62,948 bases of DNA from Coprinopsis marcescibilis. Taxonomy: Eukaryota > Basidiomycota > Agaricomycetes > Agaricales > Psathyrellaceae. The notes below the pieces were generated by a model. That model had not been told where the DNA came from. It ran no database searches and was given only the letters and a program-made list of their open reading frames with translations. Where the stretch lies: assembly GCA_004369085.1 (NCBI GenBank), contig ML210328.1:1-62948 (forward strand). The letters are read 5' to 3'. Numbering within the stretch: the stretch's first letter is position 1; each line of letters starts with the position of its first letter. The position numbers were made by a program, and so were the translations under genes. This document shows positions 12,607 to 24,459 of this stretch, in pieces.

Positions 12607-13831
12607 CTAAACAGGAATGCCACGATAAAAAGCCAATGACTCCCGCATCTTCACAACCTGTCCTTGAGTGAAGGAATCCATGCATCCATCGTCAGAGTAA
12701 TCCATGAAATTGTCTGCAAACACTCAGTCAGCTCGATGTGATCTCGACTCTCCGCAAAGTCACTCGGTCTGACGTACAAATTGGGTCTATGCCTTCAAAG
12801 CCCTCGCCGACGCAAGAGTCCCTTCCATGCGGACACCCCCATGCAGGTGACGCCTCGGCGGGTGTATCGTCAACGTGGTCTCCACGACCTGTGCATGCAG
12901 TTTGGAAGGTATGGTACAGGCCAACCCAGTGGCCTGTTTCATGCACTGCGGTCTGTAGCCAAACAAGGAAATGATTAAAATGGGCCTTTGAAGCGCTGGG
13001 AGGAGTGGCTGACCTTGCCCAAATTAAACGGCTTGCGAGTTCCACCGGGTAGCGACGAGTACAGAATGACTGGGGGATATATTGAGTTTGCAAATGAGGA
13101 CGATAAAGATTGCCGTTGTACGTACCAATCCCATCGTCCCAGGGAAGAGAGCGATAACTCAGGGGGTAGCTGGCGTATCCAAGCTTGGTAGTTCCAGTAA
13201 ACCTGTAAAGGATACGTCGATATCTGTAGCAAAATACTCAGATAAACACGCCATTGCACTTACCCGACAGAGTAAATATTCAAGTCAGTAACTCCTCCAG
13301 CCCGCAGAGCCATCTTCATATCATGCTGCTGCTGAGAGGCTGCCTTCACATTGTGGAACCAATCGGGATTGATCGTCCTAGTGGTATTGACACGATTAAA
13401 CGCCAGATTCGCGATAGAAAAGTCTCTAGTCAGCTCGTTGACCTGTCGCTGAATGTCGCCATCCCTATATAAATAGTCCCCTCAGCATTCCGATCGAGCT
13501 GAATAGGCGAACAGGGGGGATAGTCGTAGCCACTTACGCGAGCCATCCACCCTGGATCGACGTATTCGCAGCGATGACGTGGAAGTGCACATTGATCGTG
13601 ACCAGCGGGAAGGCCTGCGCAGTCGCGGCCGGTTGACCCTTAAATTCCAGTTCCGCAAGGAGTACCTCATCGTCGGAGATGTTTGAGTCGCAGGTGCGCC
13701 TGAAGGTGAAGAGAGATCGATGGATGAGAATGCAAAGAAACGAGGAGAAGAAATTGGAACTATGCTCACTGGGACAGCGACAGTCTGGCGGCACACAAGG
13801 CGACCGCAATGGACAGAATAGAGAGCTGCAT
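12607..13831 (-). CDS. Secreted M43-family zinc metalloprotease (MEP1-like)
   Basis: Predicted 279-residue secreted metalloprotease in seven exons: 13770-13831, 13538-13699, 13264-13464, 13126-13202, 13014-13069, 12778-12952 and 12607-12713. Every intron is 56-73 bp with GT-AG ends, and the phases sum to an open frame. The N-terminus MQLSILSIAVALCAARLSLS is a plausible signal peptide. The zinc site HETGHWVGLYHTFQ lies in exon 6. It is followed by the DTPAEASPAWGCP and RDSC segment and the Met-turn NFMDYSDDGCM in the last exon. These are the hallmarks of pappalysin-type (M43B) extracellular fungal metalloproteases. The start was chosen for the signal peptide. There is no long propeptide beyond the family's usual N-terminal TINVHFHVI domain. 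Expected role: digestion of extracellular protein. Confidence 0.9.
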
Positions 13832-14729
13832 CCTGTATGTCGACGATATTTGCCAAAGTGAACGAACTATGGAACTTGCGTCTGTCCCATAGGCTCCTTG
13901 TCCTTTTAATACCTCGAGAAATAAAATCGGCGTTCCCAAGTTCACACCGCTGCTGACTTGGTATAGAAATCCGTCTCTCACACCGCCATCAGCTTTCCGG
14001 TAGTACGGCAACATCCCCCCTTTCGGGTGAACGGAAGTAGTGGCCCAGAGACTGATAGGTTGTAAGGAGCATATCCGAGTCGAAGAGACTGTGAATGACA
14101 TCGAGAAAACTATATTTACATACCTGTAATATGACAGTCCCACTCGGCTCTCCTATAGCATGTCTGGAAATGTCATTGGGATCGCCAAAAGCAATGGGCC
14201 TGTATTTTTTGAGCCCAGGTCAATCTACTGATCCTGAAAGTTCAGCAGCTAAGCCTGGTAGCCTGAAAGTCTGAAGTTCGATAACTCACCGCGAGAATGA
14301 TGTATTGTCTAGCTGGTCGACTGTGTTATGCTGTGACGGCACATCCTTGGACCACCGTTACGTCTTGTTTTCAGAGAGTCGTGGGTCCAAGTTCAATGGC
14401 TACACGGAACCATTGCTGAAATAGGGGGGCGTCATGTAGTTTGAAGTAAATTGCCCCGCGGATTGAGGACTCGGAATGAGATAATCCACGCAACCTGTAC
14501 ACATACCACATACGGAGACAAAATTATAGCTTTCCGGTTGATACCTTGATCAGGATTTGTGAAAGATTTGATATATTGGTGTTGCAACGGGAAAGGATGA
14601 GCTTTGCAGTTAGATAGTCGAATCAGTGAATCATGAAAGGGAAATCTGGCGTCACCGACAAGAATGGCCTCGTGAGAAACAAGGTTTGTCAGCTTTGATG
14701 CGCCCAACATCAGTATTCGGTGCAATCTC
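13832..14729. other. Intergenic, nothing recognised
   Basis: About 0.9 kb upstream of the metalloprotease gene, so it should contain its promoter. No convincing coding exon or repeat was seen. Confidence 0.35.
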
Positions 14730-14800
14730 TTTTTGGACTTTTACAGCTCAGAAAAGTCCAAAAAAAGTCCAAAAAAGTCCAAAAAGTCCAAAAAAGTCCG
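14730..14800. repeat. Hairpin and A(n)GTCC short tandem repeat
   Basis: A perfect 13-base inverted repeat (14730-14742 with 14752-14764, loop of 9) merges into about five tandem units of four to seven A residues plus GTCC. It lies just outside the presumed left end of the Plavaka-type element, so it could be a subterminal repeat of that element or an independent microsatellite. Confidence 0.7.
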
Positions 14801-15071
14801 AAACCTCACATGTCAAAATGCCAGGTGGCACTTTTGGGAAAGTCGTATTCACATTGTTACGAGAAAAGTACATCAAAGGCAAAAAGCTGCCGAAAAGTGA
14901 TGACAAGTCGGGAAGTTGAGTAAGCAACGCCCAGAAAGCTGGATTGAGTGGGGAGGGGGGAGTGAGCAAGAAAGGAGGCCGACTGGTGCTCGAATAATCA
15001 GTAATTCGAAAGCAAAGGGTATTCGCATAGTAATAAGGCAAACTGAGACTCTGTAATCACACCATTTTAAG

Positions 15072-17727
15072 TCATAGCTGCCCTTTCTTCGGACTAGCAA
15101 ATGCAAATAAGTTACCAAGCTCGGCGTTGAGCATGATGTCGTTCCCGCCGAATACCTGCACTGGCGCTTCGTTGATGGGAACCGGCGTGAGCTCCTCCAA
15201 AAGCTCGAACCACTGGAAGTCCATTATAGCATTGAGACTTGAGAGGTAGAGGTCAAGTTTGGTGCCCCAGTTCTCGTCTGAGAATTTGAAGATCTTAAGT
15301 TGTTTTCCATCCAGGCCAGTCTGGATCTGTCCATTCGCATCAAGTATCCTTGCTGCACGATCAAGTATCCTTGCTGCACGATCAAGCTATGGCCAAGGTT
15401 ACAAGCCCAAGTAAGTATGTCGAAATTAACTGTGAGTGCAATGGTCACACACCGCAGTCATGATGATTGCGAGCAGCCCACAAGGGGGCTCCAGCCCATC
15501 GCTCCTGAATGCGTTCTCCGAACTGCCTAAAGCCCTTTGAGCGAGGGCAATGATAAAAGGCGACTGTAGTCGTCCTCCAGGCTTCTGTTGACATTGTCGA
15601 TGGATGAATTATGATGTGTTGCCGCAAAAGCAACTCACCATAGCATTGTTTGTCAAGTATGCTGGTAAGGGCTCTCGGAAGAACAGCGGCCCATACACAG
15701 TCTGCGCCCATGTGAGCCAGTTGTGGGCTTCCGAGAGTGATCGGAACGTGGCGATATGGTCAGCCAACAGCTTCACCGCATCCTGTGCGATGCCGCCCCG
15801 TCGCTCAATGATGCGACTGTGCGCCTGCAACAATGTTTCAGATCATAAGAGACAATCAATAAAATATGACAACGTACCAGCAGGTGGATAGGATCACCAA
15901 TGAGCTTGGCTGTGTACTGTGCTTCTGGATAAACCATGTTAATAACATTCTGCACCATCTCATTAAACCTGGGAGTGGAAACAACAAAGCCCTTGAATGG
16001 CTCCCGCGATGTGTAGAGCGCATGATAGAGTGTGGGGAGAAATTTCCCTTTCCATCTGTTGTTGGCCAACGCAAAAGCAGGGAGATGCTCCATACGAACA
16101 GTGTTCGCAGTGAGATGCAGAGGCGGAGCTCTCTTCTTCTGACTTGAGCGATGAATGCTCGGGGTATGCTGTGTGGTCACGCCGATGCTGGCCCCAATTG
16201 CTCGCTGGTGACCGTGTTGCTGATAGTTGGTTGCCATCTGCATGGCTTGCATGGCATGGGAGCGAACGGGCTGACGGTTCATGGCCATTGCAGCGGGTTG
16301 CTGTTGGTACATCTGGGAACTGGGTTGTGGGGCTTGAGGCAGAAACATGTGGGCGGGCTGGTGGTACACATGGCCTGTGTGATATGCTTGGGTAGGCGGG
16401 TGGGCCTGACCATGTTGGTACGGAAGTGAAGTGTTGGCTGGCGTTGTGAAGACCTGGTTCTGCACGGTTGTAAACACAGGCTGGCGTGGTTTGAAGATGG
16501 GGGTTGTGGTGGCAGTGAAGGGGCTGTCGTCAACAATTGTGACGTTCTATGGGAGGTTAAAATCGGTTGACAAGACTAAAATCAGATACTCATGGTAGGC
16601 ATAAACCCCATCCTTCCACCTCGACTGCCAGCTGGCGTGCGACTGTAGCCAAGCTCTTGAGCAGCGTTATTGCTGGGGTCATCAAAATTCGGTGGTTCAC
16701 CTGCTGCATCCTCATCGGTCAAGCCACCAATGTCATGTATTTGGATAGTCCCTGGATGCGAAGGGACTGCAGCGATGTTACCTCGGTTGACTCGGACATT
16801 TGGGCCAGAGGCAAGAGGGGGGGATAGTTGATATCTGGGTGACTGTTCCCGCGTAAGCACAATCAATCACATACAAGGAAAGCCTGAACTCACTCTGGCA
16901 CAATGACTGACCACCCAGATGTCATCTTCAACTGTGCAATCTTTTCCTTGATGACTGCGATAGAGGCCTGTGGAGGGATATAAGTCCTGATAGATTTACT
17001 TTAATAGCAAACTCGCCTGGCGCTCTGCAGCTTTCCCCTCAAGCTCTTCCTGCTCGGAAATCTCTGACAGTTCCCCATCGCTTGTGGAAGGAGACACTCC
17101 TGAAGTATCGATATATTCATACTCGGTGGCAGAAAGTTGGTCAACGGTGAGTCCCGTATCCTGGATTCTGTGGACGCCAGCTGCTTCCAACGCCTTGACA
17201 GCCTCGTTGTCGGTGCGATTATACTCTTCCCATCTATGTTCCATTTCGGCCTTTTGCTGCTCTTTAGCATGCTTCTCCTGTTCTTTTGCTTGCTTTTCTC
17301 TCTGTTTTGCCTCCTTGACCTTCGCTCTCTCCATTTCCTTCGCATCTTTTGCCTTTTTTCTCTCTGCCTTTTCAGCCTCAACCTCCTCTGCGGTACGTCT
17401 CGGCCTCCTTGGTGGCTTTGGCAGCGCTGCAGTAGTGGCAGGCACTCCAACTGTAGTGTTAAGTGGCTGTTCCGTGTCATTGACGACAGGATCTGCACGA
17501 CGAGTGTTTGCTCGAGTTGGTTTGGCGGGCGCTGGGGTTGCGGTTTCGATTGAACCTTCATTCACTAGGGCATTGGCCTTTGCCTTGGACCCTCGTGCTG
17601 CAGTGGGTTTTTTCCTCGCAGCGGGTAGAGGGTGTGGTTCGCTGGCTGGTGGACCATTGGTTGGATCAACATTGGGAATGGGAATGGGGGTGGCAGCCTT
17701 TTTCGTGGTGTTCTTCCTGGGTGCCAT
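15072..17727 (-). CDS. Plavaka-associated accessory protein, function unknown
   Basis: Minus-strand multi-exon gene starting MAPRKNTTKKAA at 17727. The N-terminal part is basic and Pro/Ala-rich, then comes a long charged Lys/Glu/Arg coiled coil. A Gln/His/Pro-rich middle follows (QQQPAAMAMNRQP region). The C-terminal globular part contains RWKGKFLPTLYHALYTS, EMVQNVINMVYPEA, GDPIHLLAHSRIIERRGGIA and WAQTVYGPLFFREP. The final exon encodes KLDLYLSSLNAIMDFQW and stops at 15072. Most introns are GT-AG. The first, after ERQ at 17017, appears to start with GC (GCGAGT). Similar ORFs accompany transposons in Agaricomycetes, so this is probably carried by the Plavaka element. The biochemical role is unknown; a structural or DNA-bridging part in transposition is only a guess. 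Confidence 0.6.
15339..15380 (-). repeat. In-frame 21-bp tandem duplication
   Basis: Two exact adjacent copies of a 21-base unit (15339-15359 and 15360-15380) inside the last coding exon of the accessory gene. On the minus strand they encode the heptad LDRAARI twice, keeping the frame. The exactness suggests a recent slippage event. Confidence 0.9.
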
Positions 17728-17996
17728 TGGGTATGGATGGGACAATGAGGAGTATTTGGTTGAAGTCAAGCACTGGGATGAGCGGTTGAAGAGAGCTTGC
17801 GATAGCCGAGTGTTGAACAGAACTTAGCGGGCTTGCCATCAGGATCGGTTGGTCCTTTGAACAGACGAAAATACATTGATTTTATTCCCCATTCAGCAAC
17901 TTTAGCTCGCCCGTGCCCTACTGAAATCAGCGAGGAGTGGTTGGAATCCTCGTGGGACTGCTATTTTCTGGCGTCATCCTTTCTCCTCTATTGACC

Positions 17997-20900
17997 ATGG
18001 GCCGTGCATCTCGAGCAGCTCTTGCTGCTGCAACAAAATCTTTCACTTGCTCGCAGTGTGGCAAACACTGCCGGTCACAGTGGGGCCTCAAGCAGCATAC
18101 TAACGCCCTCCATGGGCAACCCACAGCTCTCTTGGAAGACGGAGAGATCGAAGCAACCGTCAAGCAGTTCCACCCAAGACTGACAGGTGTGTACCTCCCT
18201 ATCGTCTCATTGTAGTCTTTGCTCTAACTTTAAGTCACACTCATTCAGGCATTCCTGTTGATGCCTCTGGAAACCCTCTTCCTCGACACATAGATCCAGC
18301 AGCAGCTAACGTGCTCGACCCCACCAATCAATGGTCACCTTTTCAAAACCGGCATAGCTTTGACTTCGCTCACTACCACTTCGTCGAGGTTCAATCGTCT
18401 GCCGGTCAGATTAACAAAGCTTTGGATCTCTGGCGTGCTATAGCCATCAACGCAACCAAAGATCCTAACAATAACAGTGCTGCTTGGGCATGCACAAAGG
18501 ATATGTACCAGTCAATTGATGATATTCAGCAGGGCTCCGCACCATTCCAGACTGTGTTCATTAAATATTCAGGCCCTCTTCCGGAGAATCCACTGGCCTG
18601 GATGCTTGAGACATACGAGCTTTCTGTTCGTGATGCACGCCAGGTGCTCCACCAGCAGCTCTCCACTACCAAGTTCGCTGGCGAATTTGAAACAAGACCA
18701 TACCACCAGTTCGAAACATGTGGCGATAAGCAGAGAGTCTGGTTGAACCTCATGTCTGGCGATTGGGCATATGAAGAGGCGGTAAGGACCTAGCCCGTAG
18801 ACCTATAAAATTTTACTCATAACCTTTCTCTCAGGACACCATATATAATGAGGTGGAGGGCAGCGAAGGTGCTATGCTTGTCCCAATCGTCTCCGGCACC
18901 GATAAGACCACTGTATCTGTTGCAACAGGACACCAGGAGTACCATCCATACTACATCTCAGCTGGTAATCTCACAAACACTGCCCGTCGAAGCCATGGGA
19001 GTGGCATAATTCCTGTTGCATTTCTCCCGATACCAAAAAGTTAGCTCTCTGTTACCCACTGCTCTACCTGAGCTCACAACAGTTCTCTACAGCGGTAAAA
19101 TCCGAAAGAAAGACTGCTTGTTACACCCTTTTCAATGGTGGAACATGAGGACGGTTACGTATTAACAACAGATGAGTGTCTCGAGATACAAGTAGATTAT
19201 TTTCAAAGATTGGGATTGTTTGATTACGAATCGGTAGATACTTCTTACTGATTTTTCGGGTTTTAAAGAGTATTTTTAGGAAGATAAGGAACACGAGGAG
19301 ATGACATAGTAGTTTTTATTTATAGAAAGATAACGGATGGAACTTATCGATAACATCGATAAGAGATAAGGGTAGTATATTTAAACTTACCATAGTTGGT
19401 AGTTGTACTTTAGTTTCGATCTCGTTTCTCTTTTGTAACTCGATAGTTTACGAATAAGACTTTGTTAGTCTTCTCGTCGACGGATCGTCTCACTCAAACA
19501 CTTCCAAAACTCAATCGTCTCGACATTAGTTCGTCTCGACTCTCTCGACCAACTCGTTTATCTCGACGATCTATCATCTCGACTCTATCAACATTTATCA
19601 TTTGGCGACTAAGGCGTACTATTCGCCTTGCGTCGTAACACTGCTACTTATCAATGATTCATCAGGCAGATGTATCATGCTTGCATAGGCCGTATTTTCG
19701 CACTGCTGCGCCATTGGATGACCAACCCAGATATTGTATGGTGCCCAGATGGCCACTATCGGAGGGCGATATACAGTATTGGACCAGTGATCGCCGATTA
19801 TCCAGAGCAAGTATGGCTTGCATGCGTCGTTCAGAACTGGTGCGCTAAGTGAGTACAATCTATTTTCAATTTCAATTTTCCGGATTGGACCTGTAGTATC
19901 GCAGCACTGATATAAAGCCCAGGTGTGATGCAAAGCACGACGATCTCAATAACCCAAATGCTGGCCGACGAACGCATGAGAAGACTGATATTCTCCTGGA
20001 GTGCTTTGACCCTACCATTCTCTGGAAGTCATTTGGAGTCCGAGCAGATGTCGTTGTGAGCATGATTAGTTTCTACTGTTCCTCGCAAGTCTGATTATTA
20101 TATTTAGCCGTTTACCTACTACTATCCTCATGCTGACATCCACAAGCTTATGGCACCCAATCTCCTCCATCAACTGATCAAAGGAACGTTCAAAGACCAC
20201 CTTGTTACATGGGTTGGGGAATACCTTGTTGTGAAGCATGGCTCAGAGGCTGAAGCTAACAAAATCATAGCTGAGATTGATCGAAGGTATGTGTCGATCT
20301 TGTTTCTTGATTACAGGCCATCGAACCTAATTTTTATAACAGAGTATCCGCTGCCCCTACATTTCCAGGGCTTCGTCGATTTCCAGATGGGCGAGACTTC
20401 TCTCAGTGGACTGGTGACGACTCAAAGGCATTAATGAAGGTATAGTAAGACGAATTCACTGCGATGGGATATACTAACAACAAATAGGTGTATCTTGCTG
20501 CAATTGTAGGATTTGTCCCAGATGACATGGTCAAGTGCATAGCAGCGTTCCTCAATGCGTGCTACATCTTCAGGAGAAATGTCATTACCTGGGCTGCACT
20601 TGAGCTTGCTAAGCTCGAACTAGCCAAATTCCATGCATACCGTGAGATCTTTATCGAGACTGCCACACGGACGACATGTGCGATACCTCGACAGCATGCA
20701 CTTGCACATTTTCCCCACTCAATACAGCAGTTCGGGTCACCAAACGGTCTCTGCTCATCTATTACCGAGTCAAAACACATCGCTGCTGTGAAAGAGCCAT
20801 GGTGAAGATCAAACTGTTATAATGCCCTCTCGCAGATGCTTGTCACAATCACCCGGCTTGACAAACTCCACGCTCTTCGCCAGATCTTTGCTGAGTATGG

Positions 20901-21832
20901 AATGCTTGCAGGCTCTACAGCGCTTTACACGGCACTCAATCTGGCCAGGGATGATGGCCAAAGAGGAGAACTAGGTGATGATCATGGCGCGGTGGCTGAG
21001 TACGATGAAAATCATCATGAGGCCCCAGCATCCGCCTGTGACCAATCACATATGGATGATGTGTGTCCTAGTTTACGACCACGGCTTTCTGCATCCGTTG
21101 AGACAGCAGTCCGTTATGGTATGTTACTCTTTGACTTGTTCGCTTGGTCCTCGGCTAACAACACCTATAGTGGCAACATATCCAACAAGCCTTGACGAGC
21201 TGGCAATACATCCACTCATACAAGCACCCGCGCTCAAAACCGCTTTCTTGGAATATCTCATTGCCCTCCAACGTCCAAACGAACCTATTCCGTTGGATAT
21301 CACTTCAAGGGTGGTTTTCAATGGTAAACTTCGAGTCTACCACTCAGCTTCTGCCTATTTCTATGCGCCAAGCGATGCATGTGGTGCTCGGGGTATGCAG
21401 AAACAGGTTCTTCGCTGTAATCCTAATTGGAAGGACAGCGCACGATATGACACAGTTTTCGTGGCATTGAACAACACACCAACCATCTCTGGGACAAAGA
21501 TTGGCCAGCTTTGCCTCATCTTCTCGTTCACCAACACAGAAAGTGGTGCTGTGCACCCTTGCGCATTTGTCAATTGGTTTGATACAGTCGGGAACCAGCC
21601 TGATCCCATTACAGGAATGTGGGTTGTAGAGCGTAGTCCCCACCTTTCCGAGAGGCTCTTCTCCATCATATCTATCCATTCCATTGTAAGGAATGCTCAT
21701 CTCATGCCTGTATATGGCAGTCGCCTGCTACCGGAGAGATTTTTGCATACTAAATCGTTGGATGCATTCCACAAGTTCTATGTTAACTCCTTTGTAGATC
21801 ATCATACACACGAGTTTCTTTCTGAACTATAG
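17997..21832 (+). pseudogene. Plavaka/KDZ transposase, interrupted
   Basis: The gene starts MGRASRAALAAA with a C2H2 zinc finger (FTCSQCGKHCRSQWGLKQH). Spliced segments follow: FHPRLTGIPVDASG, LDPTNQWSPFQNR, HYHFVEVQSSAGQINKALDLW, NLMSGDWAYEEADTIY, then VPIVSGTDKTTVSVATG, YHPYYISAGNLTNTARR and FLPIPKS. This order is typical of fungal Plavaka transposases of the KDZ class. After the solo LTR the protein resumes with YHACIGRIFALLRHWM, CPDGHYRRAIYSIGPVIADYPEQVWLACVVQ and on to HHTHEFLSEL at 21832. Removing the LTR and one copy of its 5-bp duplication restores the frame except for a TGA about nine bases later. The copy therefore carries both an insertion and a stop. Further introns at 18187, 18789 and 19850 have good boundaries. 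Nuclear DNA cut-and-paste is the expected ancestral activity. Confidence 0.85.
19119..19640 (+). mobile_element. Solo LTR, copy 1 of 3, with CTGCT duplication
   Basis: A 522-bp sequence starts TGTTACACC and ends GTCGTAACA, with TG...CA ends extended as inverted TGTTAC/GTAACA. It is flanked by the direct 5-bp repeat CTGCT (19114-19118 and 19641-19645). Two related copies lie at 34299 and 36112. No internal retrotransposon sequence is attached. It is inserted in the Plavaka transposase. A conserved coding-like segment occupies its first 130 bases (see findings). Confidence 0.93.
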
Positions 21833-22342
21833 TCGCGTCTTTGCTCTAATTCCAAGCTCTGAATATATTTCTGACCATCTCATTGCGAAAAAGATCCACC
21901 GCCGAGAGCTGGAGAAACGGGACGTTATGTGCAGCCACATATAGCTATGGATAGTACTACGGGTGCGGGTTGGAAACCCCTTGATCGTCACACAAGCCAG
22001 CCGATGCGCGCGGGAAATTCACTGCCAACAGCTTTCACCCGCTTTTGGACTTGTTGACTTGGCGACTTGCCAAAAGTGAACATGTGGGAAAACCCGGGAA
22101 GTGATACCGCCATTTGCTGATGAAAGTTGAGGCCATCCCGACTTTGTCCCGACGGCGCGGCAATCCAACAATGGGCCACTGGTTGGGCCTGAACCTTTAT
22201 TGTATTATTTGACGAACATAGAAACTCAGACAACGGCATCAGTCTCTTAGTCTTTTCTTCCCTTTCATACGGCCATATTTTACACGATCTTCCACTTCAC
22301 TGTCGAGTTACCCTTTGTCTCTTTCCCTGATTTCATCATCTC

Positions 22343-24207
22343 ATGGCGCCACAAACTCTCTCCCTCCTCTTTGTCACTAAAAAAAAGCCTGTTCCAAAGC
22401 CCAAGCCCAAGCTGAAACCTCCCGCCGCTGGTGCTGTCCCCACCATAAGCTCAGCGTCCACAGCCGCAGCTCCACCGACAGAGGCAAAGACGACTGTAAC
22501 GGACTTCACCGACCCCGAGGACCGCCTCAAGCTCCCCAACTCACAGTACATAGAATACCCACTTCTCTCGTCAATTCACCATGGATGGAAGTACAACATG
22601 ATGCGATTCGAGACGCGCTCCAAGCCTATCGAAATCCTCAAGTGGACCGAGCCTGTTAAATTAAACAGGAAGGACCTGCTGGGAGCAGCGCGGCTGAGAG
22701 CCAACGCTGCTGCTGCCAACGTCCCTCGGGCTGTGAAATTGATGCTCGGGCCAGATGGGGAGCCCGTCATCGGGCCCGATGGCAATCAAGTGATGGTCGA
22801 CGCAGACGGCAGACCGATCGTCAAGACCATTGCCGGGGACAAGCAAAAGCAAAAGAAGAAGTTGCAAAAGAAACCTCGACAGGTCTTCACAGTCCCTGAA
22901 AAAGTCCTCCACCTGCGGCAAGATGAAAGATATCCCTGGGTGTTGGAAGACTCGAACCCCCAACTCCCGGAGCACTGGATTAGCCAGCTCGACTCCGATA
23001 GCACAAAATCGCAGACTTGCGCCGTTTTGATGCCTCACGCCGGCGAGACGTTCAAAGTTGTGCTGACGCACCGCTGGTATAAGTTCCAGAAGAAGATTAA
23101 CCACAATCTCCCTACGAATTCGAAGGAGATGGAGGCCGAGGTACGTCTGTTTCGTTGCTATCGTTCATCTATGTAGACTGAACGGCGGGGCGTAGTTTGC
23201 CAAATCCCAGAAGAAAGAGTACCTGGCAAATCAGGCAGCCCTTGCGATGCTCAAGCAGGAAGAAGCCGTCGATGACAATGGAATATGCGGCCCTGGATGG
23301 AGAACGTTAAGAACTGTCTCAAGAACGAACTTTTACCAGGATTGGAAAGATGAAGACGATGACTTCGGAAATGTGAGAAGGACGCAGGCGAGAATGGGCC
23401 AAGACGCAGGTCATGATGAAGATGTATTCGAAGAAGACTTTGCAGACGATGACGAAGGGCAGGCTCCCCACGAAGACGACGAGGAGGGGAAGGAAGATGA
23501 GGTATTATAATTTTACCATTAGCGATATACATAGCTGATATCGTCGCAGGACCGCCTCAAACGTCGATACAGGCAGCATAACAAACAACGCGAAACCGGG
23601 GTCGATGAATCAGACGAGGAAGAAGAGGACGCACCTCAAGTCAACGGATACACGAATAAAATACAGAAGATGATCTTTAATCGCGAGGGCAATTCATCAT
23701 ACGATACGGATGAAGAATCAAACCCTTATTTGAGTGATGTGAGTACTTGGTAGTTGCTTAATACGTTTCCAATTGACGAATCTCCGCTTTCAGGGTGAAA
23801 TATCGGAAGAAGAGGTGCTTGAAGAGGTCCTTACAGGTCCTGCCGTACAAGTTCAGCCACAACAGCGTGGCCTTAAACCTACGGCGGCCAACGGGCCATC
23901 CTCAAGCATCCCAGCAGGAGCTTCATCTTCGACGCCTGTGGTATCCAATCCTGAAAAGCTGAAGGTGGGAGGCGATGTACAGTCTTTCGGCGATGGGCCA
24001 AAGCGAATGAAGTTGGAAATAGGGCCGTCCGACGATCTGAAAGCGATGGGGAGAAAGGGACCCGGAGATCGCGCTGGTACTGCACCCCAAGTCCGGTATA
24101 TCGACCGGGCGAAGCGTAACGCTGAGGACGGTATTGGTGGGGATGCGCGGAAGAAAATAAAGATAGATGAGGGAGGTGGAACAGGAAGAACGGGAAAGCG
24201 AGCTTAA
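22343..24207 (+). CDS. Transcription initiation factor IIF subunit alpha (RAP74/Tfg1 type)
   Basis: Predicted 568-residue nuclear protein in four exons (22343-23140, 23196-23501, 23550-23738 and 23794-24207), all phase 0. After a Lys/Pro/Ala-rich N-terminus comes the family's dimerisation region: the segment YIEYPLLSSIHHGWKYNMMRF, then VLHLRQDERYPWVLED, and a beta-strand block HWYKFQKKI-like (HRWYKFQKKINH). The middle is very acidic (DEDDDFGN, EEDFADDDEG, DESDEEEEDAP), as in other TFIIF-alpha proteins. The C-terminus is Lys-rich with a KKIKID segment. TFIIF binds RNA polymerase II at promoters with the beta subunit, which is not in this window. A clear winged-helix C-terminal domain was not recognised. 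Single-copy housekeeping context between transposon-rich blocks. Confidence 0.85.
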
Positions 24208-24459
24208 GCGAGTGACACACCTCAAGTCAGCATGCATGGCTATCCTCCAGCGTAACGGGCAAAATATCTATATTATTAGAGAGACGCCAATAAATATTTA
24301 TCCAAAAACAAATATATACCGCGTCAGAACTTATTACAGCTCAGCTCTTTATCTAGATAAGGTATAAACATGGATCATTGTTTAAGAAATTGTAAACACT
24401 GGATGCAATTGAATCGATAGAAAGGTATAATGCGATTGTGAGCTTGTACATGAACTGAG

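Larger units (their letters stand above)
14800..22095 (+). mobile_element. Plavaka-type (KDZ superfamily) DNA transposon, degenerate
   Basis: The element is inferred from the transposase gene (17997-21832) and a divergently transcribed accessory gene (15072-17727) that share a short intergenic region. Candidate imperfect terminal inverted repeats flank the pair. Left, CACATGT followed by CACTTTTGGGAAAGTCG (14829-14845). Right, on the opposite strand, CACATGT then CACTTTTGGCAAGTCG (22063-22078). Exact ends and target-site duplication are not resolved. The copy is broken by a solo LTR (19119-19640) and by an in-frame stop in the transposase just after it, so it is probably inactive. Confidence 0.6.

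Noticed and set aside
14751..14800. Regularly repeated AAAAAGTCC units resembling a small repeat array
   Set aside because: Units are adjacent with no spacers and only 9-11 bases long, so this is a microsatellite or subterminal repeat and not a CRISPR-like array, which would also not be expected in a fungus.
17084..17827. Plus-strand open frame of 247 codons opposite the accessory gene
   Set aside because: It is the complement of the Lys/Glu coiled coil (giving Phe/Ser/Leu-rich sequence), whereas the minus frame continues across spliced exons with recognisable blocks.
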